DNA of 6,201 bases from Proteobacteria bacterium UBA4656 (GTDB lineage Bacteria; Pseudomonadota; Gammaproteobacteria; Xanthomonadales; Ahniellaceae): assembly GCA_002405525.1 (NCBI GenBank), contig DHLY01000082.1:894-7094 (forward strand), read 5' to 3'. Below the pieces are notes generated by a model. It searched no databases and had not been told where the DNA came from. It saw nothing but the letters and a program-made list of their open reading frames with translations. This document shows positions 1 to 5,988 of the stretch, in pieces. The first letter of the stretch is position 1; each line of letters begins with the position of its first letter. The position numbers and the translations under genes are program-made.

Positions 1-59
1 CGGCAGGGTGCGCCATCCGCTCGGCGCAAAACGGTCCGGCGGCCCAGGCTGGCCGGTGA
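1..59. other. Short stretch downstream of nadC, no firm gene
   Basis: This 59-bp stretch follows the nadC stop codon on the minus strand and is cut by the window edge. One minus-strand frame is open throughout and reads [20 protein letters not shown], with G or C at most third codon positions. It has no ATG, GTG or TTG in the visible part, so it would need a start inside nadC or the rare CTG that overlaps the nadC stop. A separate ATG lies at 14-16 in another minus-strand frame, without a convincing Shine-Dalgarno sequence. A GC-rich imperfect hairpin at about 36-57 is followed on the minus strand by only four T (28-31), which is too weak to call a terminator. A next gene of the same operon could begin here, but it cannot be decided from this piece. 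Confidence 0.2.
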
Positions 60-914
60 TCAGCCGACCGCGTCCAACCCGAGATCGAGCCGACGCGAGG
101 AGTGGGTGATCGCGCCGACCGATATGTAGCCGACGCCCGTCTCGGCGATCGCGCGCACGCTGTCGAGCCGGACGTTGCCCGAGGCCTCGAGGACGACCGC
201 ACCGCCGGCCATCGCGACCGCGGTCCTCAGGTCCTCGAGCGACATGTTGTCGAGCAGCACGCAACCGGGGCGCAGCGGCAGCACCTCACGGAGCTGCTCG
301 AGGGTGTCCACCTCGATCTCGATCACCCGCATGTGCCCAGCAGCGGCTTGCGCCCGGGCGAGAGCGGCCGACGCACCGCCCGCGGCGGCGATGTGGTTGT
401 CCTTGATGAGCACGGCATCGGCGAGCGAGTGGCGATGGTTCGACCCTCCGCCGAGGCGCACCGCACGCTTCTCCAACGCCCGCAGGCCCGGCGTCGTCTT
501 GCGGGTGCAGGTCACGCGTGCACCTGTCCCGGCCACCGCATCGACGAAGCGGCGGGTGGCCGTCGCGATCCCGGAGAGATGCCCGAGGAAATTGAGCATC
601 GTGCGCTCGGCCATCAGCACGGAACGCGCCGCGCCGGACAGTTCGGCCAGCGTCTCACCGGCCGCCACGGCGGAACCGTCGCCGCGCAGCACCTGCAGCG
701 TGACCGCAGGGTCGACCAAGCGCAGCGCGAGCGCGGCGGCGTCGAACCCGGCCACGACACCGGCCTCGCGGGCCCGCAGCGCGGCACGCAGCGTCAGCTG
801 CGGCGGCAATGCGGTGTCGCTCGTGATGTCGCCTGAGGGCGAGAGGTCCTCGAGCAGCGCCAGGCGCACGATGGGGTCGAGGATGACTTCGGGCAGCGGC
901 GGATATCCTTCCAT
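60..914 (-). CDS. nadC: Quinolinate phosphoribosyltransferase (nicotinate-nucleotide pyrophosphorylase, carboxylating)
   Basis: The 284-residue cytoplasmic enzyme converts quinolinate and PRPP to nicotinate mononucleotide, CO2 and pyrophosphate, the last step of the branch encoded here. The N-terminal part carries [12 protein letters not shown] (22-33). The [16 protein letters not shown] block (103-118) and the TRKTTPG block (137-143) follow. The GGGSNHR segment (155-161) leads into [10 protein letters not shown] (165-174). R138, K139, H160, R161 and K171 match the basic quinolinate- and PRPP-binding residues known from the M. tuberculosis and Salmonella enzymes, and E201 and D222 match the acidic pair. 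The C-terminal half shows LEASGN (242-247) and the phosphate-binding ISVGAITHS (264-272). Length is normal for the family. The family's usual G after NHRx is S163 here, a mild deviation. I chose the ATG at 912-914 because AAGGAG lies six bases upstream and the family's N-terminus begins there; the open frame continues far into nadB without meaning. The gene lies 47 bp after nadB. Identification is very secure. Confidence 0.97.
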   Translation of the reverse strand: MEGYPPLPEVILDPIVRLALLEDLSPSGDITSDTALPPQLTLRAALRAREAGVVAGFDAAALALRLVDPAVTLQVLRGDGSAVAAGETLAELSGAARSVLMAERTMLNFLGHLSGIATATRRFVDAVAGTGARVTCTRKTTPGLRALEKRAVRLGGGSNHRHSLADAVLIKDNHIAAAGGASAALARAQAAAGHMRVIEIEVDTLEQLREVLPLRPGCVLLDNMSLEDLRTAVAMAGGAVVLEASGNVRLDSVRAIAETGVGYISVGAITHSSRRLDLGLDAVG

Positions 915-920
915 GGAGTG

Positions 921-926
921 CTCCTT
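921..926 (-). promoter_or_regulatory. Ribosome binding site of nadC
   Basis: The minus strand reads AAGGAG, six bases before the nadC ATG. It settles the start codon within a much longer open frame. It is the strongest Shine-Dalgarno sequence in the nad cluster; nadA and nadB lack a comparable one. Confidence 0.8.
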
Positions 927-961
927 CGGTGTGCTCTTCAGCGTACGCGGCCGATCGCCGG

Positions 962-2485
962 TCAGGCCGCCGACCGCTCGATCTGCCGCAGGCCATCGCC
1001 TGAGTCCCGCACGAACAGACTCCGGCGCGCGACCGGATCGCTGCCGGGATGGTCGCTGCGCTGGTGGCTGCCGCGGCTCTCGCGCCGCGCCGACGCAGCG
1101 GCGACGACCAGGCGCGCGGCGACCAGCGCCGTGGGCCAACCCGCCGCCCGGCCGGTCTGCTCGATCCAGTCCAAGGTCCGCTGCAACCCCGCACCATCGC
1201 GTACCACGCCGCAGTCCGCGCTCATGCGGGTGCGCAGCGCATCCAGCGTGGCCACCTCCAACCGCGGCGGCAGCGGCGCGCTGCCGTGACGGCGCGGTGG
1301 CGATGGGCCGTCGCGCAGACGGTCGGCGATGCGCGCGGCGAACACCACGGACTCGAGCAGGGAGTTCGAGGCGAGACGGTTCGCGCCGTGGGCACCGGTC
1401 GAGGCGCACTCGCCCACCGCCGACAGACCGGGCAGCGAAGTCGCACCGTCACGGTCGGTGGCGATGCCGCCCATGTGGTAATGGGCGGCCGGCGCGACCG
1501 GGATCGGCTGCACGCGCGGGTCGATGCCCATCGACATGCAGGCGCTGAACACCGTCGGGAATCGCTGCGGGAAGTCGGCACCCACCGCGGCGCGACAATC
1601 GAGCCGCACGCGGCGCCCCGCGGCGTTCTCCGCGTGGACGGCGCGCGCCACGACATCGCGCGGCGCGAGATCGGCATCGGCGTGGTGACGGACCATCAAC
1701 GGCTCGCCGTCGGCATCGATGAGCCGCGCGCCGGCGCCGCGCAGGGCCTCGGTGGCGAGCGGGGCCGGATCGGCGCCGATGTCGATGGCCGTGGGATGGA
1801 ACTGCACGAACTCCGGATCGGCGATCGCCGCGCCTGCGGAGAACGCCATCGCCAAAGCAGCGCCGCGCGCCTCGCGCGGATTGGTGGTGACGCGGTACAG
1901 GCCGCCGATGCCGCCTGCCGCCAGCACCGTATGGCGCGCCGCGATGACGCCATCGCCCGCCGGACCGCGCGTCAGCGCACCGGTCACGACACCCGAGGCC
2001 TCGGCGAGCGCCACCGCGCGGACGCCCTCCAGCACCGTCACCGAGGGGGCATCGCGCACCGCGACGGCGAGGGCACGCATGATGGCCCGACCGGAGAGAT
2101 CGCCGGCGACATGTGCCACCCGCGGCCGCGAATGCGCCGCCTCCAACGAGACCGCCAGACGACCATCCGCATCGCGGTCGAACGGGACGCCGAGGGCGCA
2201 GAGATCGTCGATGCGCGCGGCAGCGGAGTCGGCGATGAGCCGCGCGACCGCAGGGTCGACCAACCCGGCGCCCACCGCCACCGTGTCCGCCGCGTGCAAC
2301 GCCGCGCTGTCGTCGGCGCGCAGCGCCGCCGCGATGCCGCCCTGGGCCCATGCGCTCGCCGCGGCCTGACCGAGCGGCGCCGGCGAGAGCACGACGCAGC
2401 GGCGGGGCGCCAACCGGAGCGCGAGGAAGAGCCCCGCAAGACCGGCGCCGACGATCAGGACATCGGCATCTTCCGCGGCGCTCAC
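962..2485 (-). CDS. nadB: L-aspartate oxidase (FAD-dependent)
   Basis: The 507-residue flavoprotein oxidises L-aspartate to iminoaspartate, the substrate of NadA, using O2 or fumarate to reoxidise FAD. The N-terminal Rossmann motif VGAGLAG is at residues 12-18. [12 protein letters not shown] (44-55) is the conserved isoalloxazine-contacting segment. Residues E115, H230 (VQFHPTA), R276 ([10 protein letters not shown]), H335 (PAAHYHMGG) and R370 ([12 protein letters not shown]) line up with the catalytic and substrate residues E121, H244, R290, H351 and R386 of the E. coli enzyme. The C-terminal helical domain ends with [11 protein letters not shown] (470-480), also typical. The protein is about 30 residues shorter than the 540-residue E. 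coli protein, mainly in the C-terminal domain. The start is GTG at 2483-2485. It overlaps the nadA stop as GTGA, fits the family N-terminus, and has no Shine-Dalgarno sequence, so translational coupling to nadA is likely. Succinate dehydrogenase or fumarate reductase flavoprotein is excluded by length, motifs and neighbours. Confidence 0.96.
   Translation of the reverse strand: MSAAEDADVLIVGAGLAGLFLALRLAPRRCVVLSPAPLGQAAASAWAQGGIAAALRADDSAALHAADTVAVGAGLVDPAVARLIADSAAARIDDLCALGVPFDRDADGRLAVSLEAAHSRPRVAHVAGDLSGRAIMRALAVAVRDAPSVTVLEGVRAVALAEASGVVTGALTRGPAGDGVIAARHTVLAAGGIGGLYRVTTNPREARGAALAMAFSAGAAIADPEFVQFHPTAIDIGADPAPLATEALRGAGARLIDADGEPLMVRHHADADLAPRDVVARAVHAENAAGRRVRLDCRAAVGADFPQRFPTVFSACMSMGIDPRVQPIPVAPAAHYHMGGIATDRDGATSLPGLSAVGECASTGAHGANRLASNSLLESVVFAARIADRLRDGPSPPRRHGSAPLPPRLEVATLDALRTRMSADCGVVRDGAGLQRTLDWIEQTGRAAGWPTALVAARLVVAAASARRESRGSHQRSDHPGSDPVARRSLFVRDSGDGLRQIERSAA
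2482..2485 (-). promoter_or_regulatory. nadA/nadB stop-start overlap (GTGA)
   Basis: On the minus strand the last nadA codon position and the first of nadB share GTGA: TGA stops nadA and GTG starts nadB. The 15 bases before the GTG contain no purine-rich Shine-Dalgarno sequence. Re-initiation by ribosomes finishing nadA is the simplest way to translate nadB, which would tie NadB output to NadA output. Confidence 0.75.
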
Positions 2486-3642
2486 GCCCGCGACATCACG
2501 GCCACTTCGACCGGGGCCATGCCGGTCGCGAACCCCGGCGGCCGGTCCGCGCGCGGCAGCGCGAGCATGCGCTCGATGGCGGTGCGCGCCCGGACCGCGA
2601 CATCCGCGGGGACATGCACCTCGTGGCGCATCTCGCGCAGCGAGTCGTAGATGTTCTCCAAGGTGATGCGCTTCATGTGCGGACAAAGATTGCAGGGCCG
2701 CACGAAGTCGGTGGCGGGGCTCGCCAGCGCCACGTTGTCGGACATCGAGCACTCGGTCAGCAGCACGACCTTGGCCGGGGCGTGCGTGCCGACCCAATCC
2801 GCCAATGCGGAGGTCGACCCGGCGAAATCCGCCGCGGCGAGGACCTCCGGCGGGCACTCCGGATGGGCGAGCACCACCGCGCCCGGGAACGATCGGCGCA
2901 GCTCCGCGATGTCGGCGGCGGTGAAGCGCTCGTGGACTTCGCAGCGCCCCTGCCATGTCACGATGCGCAGACGGGTCTGCCCGGCGATGTTGCGCGCGAG
3001 GTACTCGTCCGGGATCACGATGACCGTGTCGCTGCCCCACTCGGCGGCGGCCCACTCGGCGACCTGCACCGCGTTCGAGGAGGTGCAGCACACATCGCTC
3101 TCCGCCTTGACCTCGGCCGACGAGTTCACATAGGTGACCACCGGGACCCCGGGATGGGCGGCCCGCATCAAGCGCACATCACGACCGGTGATGGAGGCGG
3201 CGAGCGAACAACCCGCACGCTGGTCGGGGATCAGCACCGTCTTGTCCGGGCAGAGGATCTTCGAGGTCTCGGCCATGAAGTGCACGCCCGCCTGCACGAT
3301 CACCCGGGCCTCGGTGCGCGCCGCCTCGCGTGCGAGCTGCAGGGAGTCGCCGCGGATGTCCCCCACGCAGGCGAAGATGTCGGGGGTCATGTAGTTGTGG
3401 GCGAGCACCACCGCATCGCGCTCGACCTTCAGGCGCTCGATGGCGTGGATGAAGGGCGCGAGCAGCGGCCACTCCCAGGACGGCACCACCTCGCGCACCC
3501 GGTCGTAGAGGTGCGCGGTGGCGGCCTCGACCTGCGGCGTGAACGGCAGTCCGCGGGCGGCGGGCGAAGCGGCGTCGGCCCCATGCCCGGGGATCTCGCA
3601 CTTCTCCTCGCCGCCGGTCAGTGCATCGATGATCTTGCTCAT
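2482..3642 (-). CDS. nadA: Quinolinate synthase (iron-sulfur enzyme)
   Basis: The 386-residue cytoplasmic [4Fe-4S] enzyme condenses iminoaspartate with dihydroxyacetone phosphate to quinolinate. The three pseudo-repeat domains of the family are recognisable. The three cluster cysteines are C145 (RAGCSLAAS), C263 (HPECPPEV) and C320 (CNLCPHMKRI), matching C113, C200 and C297 of E. coli; C317 adds a CxxC next to the third. Active-site residues seen in NadA structures are present: H82 and Y84 (AHNY), D99-S100, Y171 and N173 (TYVNSSAEVKAESD), H260 and E262, and T277 (AGST). TECSMSDN (296-303) is a family signature. It is about 40 residues longer than E. coli NadA because of an N-terminal extension with LPFTPQVE (32-39), a form I associate from memory with Alphaproteobacteria. 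The ATG at 3640-3642 has no clear Shine-Dalgarno sequence. It is the first gene of the nadABC set, and its 3' end overlaps nadB. Confidence 0.97.
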   Translation of the reverse strand: MSKIIDALTGGEEKCEIPGHGADAASPAARGLPFTPQVEAATAHLYDRVREVVPSWEWPLLAPFIHAIERLKVERDAVVLAHNYMTPDIFACVGDIRGDSLQLAREAARTEARVIVQAGVHFMAETSKILCPDKTVLIPDQRAGCSLAASITGRDVRLMRAAHPGVPVVTYVNSSAEVKAESDVCCTSSNAVQVAEWAAAEWGSDTVIVIPDEYLARNIAGQTRLRIVTWQGRCEVHERFTAADIAELRRSFPGAVVLAHPECPPEVLAAADFAGSTSALADWVGTHAPAKVVLLTECSMSDNVALASPATDFVRPCNLCPHMKRITLENIYDSLREMRHEVHVPADVAVRARTAIERMLALPRADRPPGFATGMAPVEVAVMSRA

Positions 3643-3712
3643 GATTCGGCGATGGTAGCGGAACCGGAAGCCCGGGAGCGCCGGCTGTCACACGGCGCGC
3701 CGGCGTCCGATG
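3643..3712 (-). promoter_or_regulatory. nadA leader region, possible weak promoter
   Basis: These 70 bp separate the HNH gene stop from the nadA start on the same strand. On the minus strand TACCAT (3652-3657) resembles a sigma70 -10 box, but I find no acceptable -35 at 16-18 bp spacing. A GCCGGC motif occurs twice in the stretch and could form a 6-bp stem, without a U-tract. No operator I recognise (NrtR, NadQ or NiaR type) is evident. nadA may have its own weak promoter here or be read from the HNH gene promoter. No good ribosome binding site precedes the ATG. Confidence 0.25.
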
Positions 3713-4372
3713 TCAGGACATCAGGTGGCGGATACGCCCGTGCAGCGGGCTGCTGCGCGGGAAGTGCGCGAGCAGGTACTGCATCTGGTCGGCGAGCACA
3801 CGCCGGCCCTTCAGGAAGATGTATTCGGCGTAGGTGGGCGTGAACGGCACGGCGAGCAGCTGCATCTTGGCCTGTTCCGGGGTGCGCCAGGCCTTGAAGT
3901 TGTTGCAGCGGCGGCAGGCGGTGACGACATTGTTCCAGACATCGCGGCCGCCCTGGCTGAACGGGCGCACATGGTCGCGCGACAGGTCGCGGTGCGCGAA
4001 GCGGTCGCCGCAGTACAGGCAAAGATAGGCGTCGCGGCGGAACAGCGTCTCGTTGTTGAGCGGCGGCACATAGTCGGCGCGCAGGTGGCCGGGGTTGCCG
4101 CTCTGACCGACGGTGGCGACGATCGAGTTGACCTCGAGCACGGTGCGCCGGCCGGTGGACGCGTTGGTGCCGCCGTAGAGCCGGAAGATGGGCGTGCCGC
4201 AGGCGTAGGCGACCTGGTCCTGATGGTAGAGCCGCGCCGCCTCGCGGTAGTCGATCCATTCGAGCGGCATGCCCGCGACATCGGTGCGCAGCACCGGCTG
4301 CTGCAGGGTCACGCCCTCGACGGGGTGCGCGAGGGCCGGGAACTCGTCGCGGCTTTCTTGGGTCATCAGCAT
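3713..4372 (-). CDS. HNH endonuclease family protein (zinc-binding CxxC type)
   Basis: This is a 219-residue protein with an HNH/beta-beta-alpha-metal nuclease module in its C-terminal half. The module reads CLYCG (C118, C121), SRDHVRPFSQGG (D133, H134), DVWNNVV (N147, N148) and CRRCNNFK (C153, C156, N158). Two CxxC pairs should bind a structural zinc, and the D-H dyad with the asparagines should form the metal-dependent nuclease centre. The N-terminal half (about 25-115) has the VLRTDVAGMPLEWIDYREAA pattern. I remember this as part of a family common in Gammaproteobacteria whose function is not established. The tail LLAVPFTPTYAEYIFLKGR (172-190) also belongs to it. No methyltransferase, toxin-antitoxin partner or phage gene is adjacent, so it is not evidently a restriction or homing system. 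The start is either the ATG at 4372 or the third-codon ATG at 4366. Neither has a Shine-Dalgarno sequence. Family assignment is secure; DNA target and role are unknown. Confidence 0.88.
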   Translation of the reverse strand: MLMTQESRDEFPALAHPVEGVTLQQPVLRTDVAGMPLEWIDYREAARLYHQDQVAYACGTPIFRLYGGTNASTGRRTVLEVNSIVATVGQSGNPGHLRADYVPPLNNETLFRRDAYLCLYCGDRFAHRDLSRDHVRPFSQGGRDVWNNVVTACRRCNNFKAWRTPEQAKMQLLAVPFTPTYAEYIFLKGRRVLADQMQYLLAHFPRSSPLHGRIRHLMS

Positions 4373-4375
4373 CGT

Positions 4376-4404
4376 AAGATAAGGCCGGACATGACCACAT
4401 TCAA
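4376..4404 (-). promoter_or_regulatory. Predicted sigma70 promoter of the HNH gene
   Basis: On the minus strand TTGAAT (4399-4404) and TATCTT (4376-4381) are separated by exactly 17 bp, matching 4 of 6 bases of TTGACA and 4 of 6 of TATAAT. Transcription would begin about seven bases beyond the -10 box, on or next to the HNH start codon. This predicts a leaderless or nearly leaderless mRNA and agrees with the lack of a ribosome binding site there. The -35 box and part of the spacer lie within the first codons of the divergent plus-strand gene. It may also be the main promoter for the nad genes downstream. Confidence 0.5.
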
Positions 4405-5401
4405 CGCCACCCGCATGACGCTGCTCGCCGCCTTCGCCACCACGCTGGTCGGCGCCGCCGCGGCGCAGCCCGTCGCGGCCCCGCCGCCGGAGGCGGTCAA
4501 AGATGCGGTCGAGGAGACCGTCGAGGAGGTGTTGGTCGCCGGCGAGCGCGCGGGACCCGGACTCTGGAAGGTCCGCAAGGGCGACAACACGCTGTATCTG
4601 CTCGCCACCATCACGCCTGCGCCCAAGAAGATGGAATGGCGCTCGCGCGAGGTGGAATCGGTGCTGGCGCGAGCGCAGGCCTTCGTGCCGGCGCGGCCCG
4701 AGGTGGATACCGACATCGGCCCCATCAAGGCGGTGCAGCTCTACATGCAGTACCGCAAGCTGCGGGGCAACGCCGAGGGCGAACGCCTCGAGGCCGTGCT
4801 GCCGCCGCCGCTGTTCGAGCGCTTCGAGAGGCTGCGCACCAAGTACGCGCCCCGCGACCGCAGCATGCTGGAGCGACGGCCGATGCTCGCGGTGCTCGAA
4901 CTGCAGAGCGCGGCGGTCGAGCGCAGCGGGCTCACCTTCCGCAACGATGTGGCGAACAAGGTCGAGAAGCTGGCCCGCGAGCGCAAGGTCGGGGTGCTGC
5001 GCGCGGAGGTCCGGGTCGACGACTCGCGCGGCACCCTGGCGGAGCTCGGTCAGATCCCGCAGGCGGCGGAGATCGCCTGCATGGAGGTGATCCTGGGGCG
5101 CATCGAGGCCGATCTGGCGAACTCGCGGCAGCGCGCCGAGGCCTGGGCGGTGGGCGATGTGGGCAGGCTACGCTCGGGCGCGGCCTCGCAGGCGTCCGCG
5201 ACCTGCCTCGACTCGCTGCGCAACAGCGCGCGCATGACCAAGCTGCTGCGCGACTTCGAGACCGCCTGGCTCGGCGTCGTCACGCGCTCGCTCGAGCGCA
5301 ATCCGGTGACGCTCGCGGTCGCCGACATCGACGGGCTGCTGCGCCCGGGCGGCATCCTCGCGCAGCTGCGGGCCCGCGGCTACGAGATCGACGAGCCCTG
5401 A
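4391..5401 (+). CDS. Exported TraB/GumN-like protein, probably catalytically inactive
   Basis: This 336-residue protein starts with a signal peptide: R8, a hydrophobic stretch at 11-22, and likely cleavage after A25 (AAA|QP). An alanine-, proline- and glutamate-rich linker follows, then GPGLWKVRKGDNTLYLLATITPAP (55-78), the N-terminal signature of the TraB/GumN (TIKI-like) family. In active relatives the strand ends in GxxH; here it is A72-T-I-T75. The matching C-terminal motif before the final helix is also changed, to VADIDGLL (310-317), although the ending LAQLRARGYEID (323-334) is typical. C230 and C272 could form a disulfide in the periplasm. The PKKMEWRS segment (78-85) is shared, from memory, with Xanthomonadales members. 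The ATG at 4391 is preferred over Met9 (4415) because only the longer form has a positive charge before the hydrophobic core; AAGG lies six bases upstream. The function is unknown. Confidence 0.82.
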   Translation: MTTFNATRMTLLAAFATTLVGAAAAQPVAAPPPEAVKDAVEETVEEVLVAGERAGPGLWKVRKGDNTLYLLATITPAPKKMEWRSREVESVLARAQAFVPARPEVDTDIGPIKAVQLYMQYRKLRGNAEGERLEAVLPPPLFERFERLRTKYAPRDRSMLERRPMLAVLELQSAAVERSGLTFRNDVANKVEKLARERKVGVLRAEVRVDDSRGTLAELGQIPQAAEIACMEVILGRIEADLANSRQRAEAWAVGDVGRLRSGAASQASATCLDSLRNSARMTKLLRDFETAWLGVVTRSLERNPVTLAVADIDGLLRPGGILAQLRARGYEIDEP

Positions 5402-5444
5402 GCGGCGGCGCCCGGAGGGCTGGACCCGGGGGCGGCCGAGGGAC

Positions 5445-5894
5445 TCAGCGCTTGATCAGGGACTCGAGCCGCCCTCGATCGAGGAAAGCGTCCAAGCTCG
5501 ACATCGAGCGGATCACCTCGGGGTTGCCCACCACCTCCAGCATCGCCATCTGGCCCAGCGCCGCGAAACCGGTCTGGAACGCCACCGGATTGCGGTCGGC
5601 GACGGCCTTCAGCGCTGCATCGCGGCAGGTCTCGGTCACGAGACGCGTGGCCGACGCACCGGCGGCGCGCGCCGCCTCCTCGCGCGACGCGGCGACCGTC
5701 GGTCGCATCAAGTCCGCATAGTCCGGATGCGAAGCCATCGACAGGAAGGCCCAGCGTGCGAAATCCTTGCGGTCCTGTGCCGACGCCTTCTGCGTCAGAC
5801 ACAGCGCGAGGTCGGTCCCGGCGTCCTGGGCCCGGGCAGGTTGAACGATGCAGGCGGCGATGACCGACACGAAGATGGACAGCGATCTGCGCAT
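5445..5894 (-). CDS. Small exported protein of unknown function
   Basis: This 149-residue protein begins with an export signal: R2-R3, a hydrophobic core at 5-17, and a likely signal peptidase I site after A22 (ARA|QD). IAAC (12-15) also fits a lipobox, so a lipoprotein anchored at C15 is an alternative. The mature part is largely helical by composition. It has C32 (LALCL) and C90 (TETCRDAA), possibly a disulfide, with DRKDFARWAFLSMASHPDY (41-59) and AFQTGFAALGQMAM (105-118) as the most conserved-looking stretches. I recall similar unnamed proteins in other Proteobacteria with the same two-cysteine, helical layout but know no function. The start at 5892-5894 is supported by GAGGAG seven bases upstream and by the signal peptide. 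The gene converges with the TraB-like gene, leaving 43 bp between the stops; that gap is GC-rich and has no U-tract terminator. Confidence 0.82.
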   Translation of the reverse strand: MRRSLSIFVSVIAACIVQPARAQDAGTDLALCLTQKASAQDRKDFARWAFLSMASHPDYADLMRPTVAASREEAARAAGASATRLVTETCRDAALKAVADRNPVAFQTGFAALGQMAMLEVVGNPEVIRSMSSLDAFLDRGRLESLIKR

Positions 5895-5901
5895 GGCGGT
5901 G

Positions 5902-5907
5902 CTCCTC
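5902..5907 (-). promoter_or_regulatory. Ribosome binding site of the small exported protein gene
   Basis: The minus strand reads GAGGAG, seven bases before the ATG at 5894. It selects this start over an in-frame ATG 36 bases farther upstream (5930), which would put non-hydrophobic residues ahead of the signal peptide and would lie in the U-tract of the preceding terminator. Confidence 0.75.
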
Positions 5908-5928
5908 GGGGGGCGTGGCAGGGGGGAC

Positions 5929-5963
5929 AAAAAAAGGGCGCGACGGTGGCCCGGCGCGCCCTT
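5929..5963 (-). terminator. Rho-independent terminator of the glycine-rich membrane protein gene
   Basis: On the minus strand a perfect 9-bp stem, AAGGGCGCG (5955-5963) pairing with CGCGCCCTT (5934-5942), encloses a 12-base loop and runs directly into a seven-base T tract (5929-5935). This is a classical intrinsic terminator for the gene at 5989-6201. It ends only about 22 bp before the ribosome binding site of the next gene. Confidence 0.9.
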
Positions 5964-5966
5964 CTG

Positions 5967-5986
5967 CGGACCGGGATCCCGGTCCG
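5967..5986. repeat. Perfect 20-bp palindrome
   Basis: CGGACCGGGATCCCGGTCCG equals its own reverse complement, with GGATCC at the centre. It starts two bases after the TAA of the gene at 5989 and ends three bases before the terminator stem. As RNA it can form an 8-bp stem with a GAUC loop, giving two hairpins in tandem at the 3' end of that transcript. It could stabilise the mRNA end or be a protein-binding dyad; nothing here decides between these. Confidence 0.85.
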
Positions 5987-5988
5987 GC

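Noticed and set aside
702..719. An 18-bp direct repeat, GACCGCAGGGTCGACCAA, also at 2246-2263
   Set aside because: Both copies encode LVDPAV in the same phase, within nadC and nadB. The likely cause is shared residues and a narrow codon choice, not a repeat element.
915..926. Hairpin hiding the nadC ribosome binding site (GGAG next to CTCC)
   Set aside because: The arms are only two bases apart; a real loop would leave about three base pairs, too weak to matter.
915..1409. Reading frame of nadC continuing upstream for 165 codons
   Set aside because: It runs antisense-free through nadB in another frame, is arginine-rich, and the AAGGAG site plus family N-terminus place the start at 914.
1049..2650. 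Long plus-strand open frames opposite nadB and nadA
   Set aside because: High GC suppresses stop codons. The translations are rich in arginine, histidine and glycine with no recognisable domain, while the minus strand encodes clear enzymes.
2486..3091. Reading frame of nadB continuing upstream for about 200 codons
   Set aside because: It overlaps nadA in a different frame and has arginine- and histidine-rich shadow composition; the FAD motif of NadB begins right after the GTG at 2485.
4375..4380. TAAGAT as a plus-strand -10 box for the TraB-like gene
   Set aside because: It matches only partly, no -35 at suitable spacing is convincing, and it overlaps the better minus-strand -10 box.
3710..4390. 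Plus-strand extension of the TraB-like frame opposite the HNH gene
   Set aside because: The HNH protein on the other strand has clear motifs, and the signal peptide begins at 4391.
5402..5444. Possible bidirectional terminator between the convergent stops
   Set aside because: The stretch is GC-rich and could fold imperfectly (CGCCC with GGGCG), but it has no T run on either strand.
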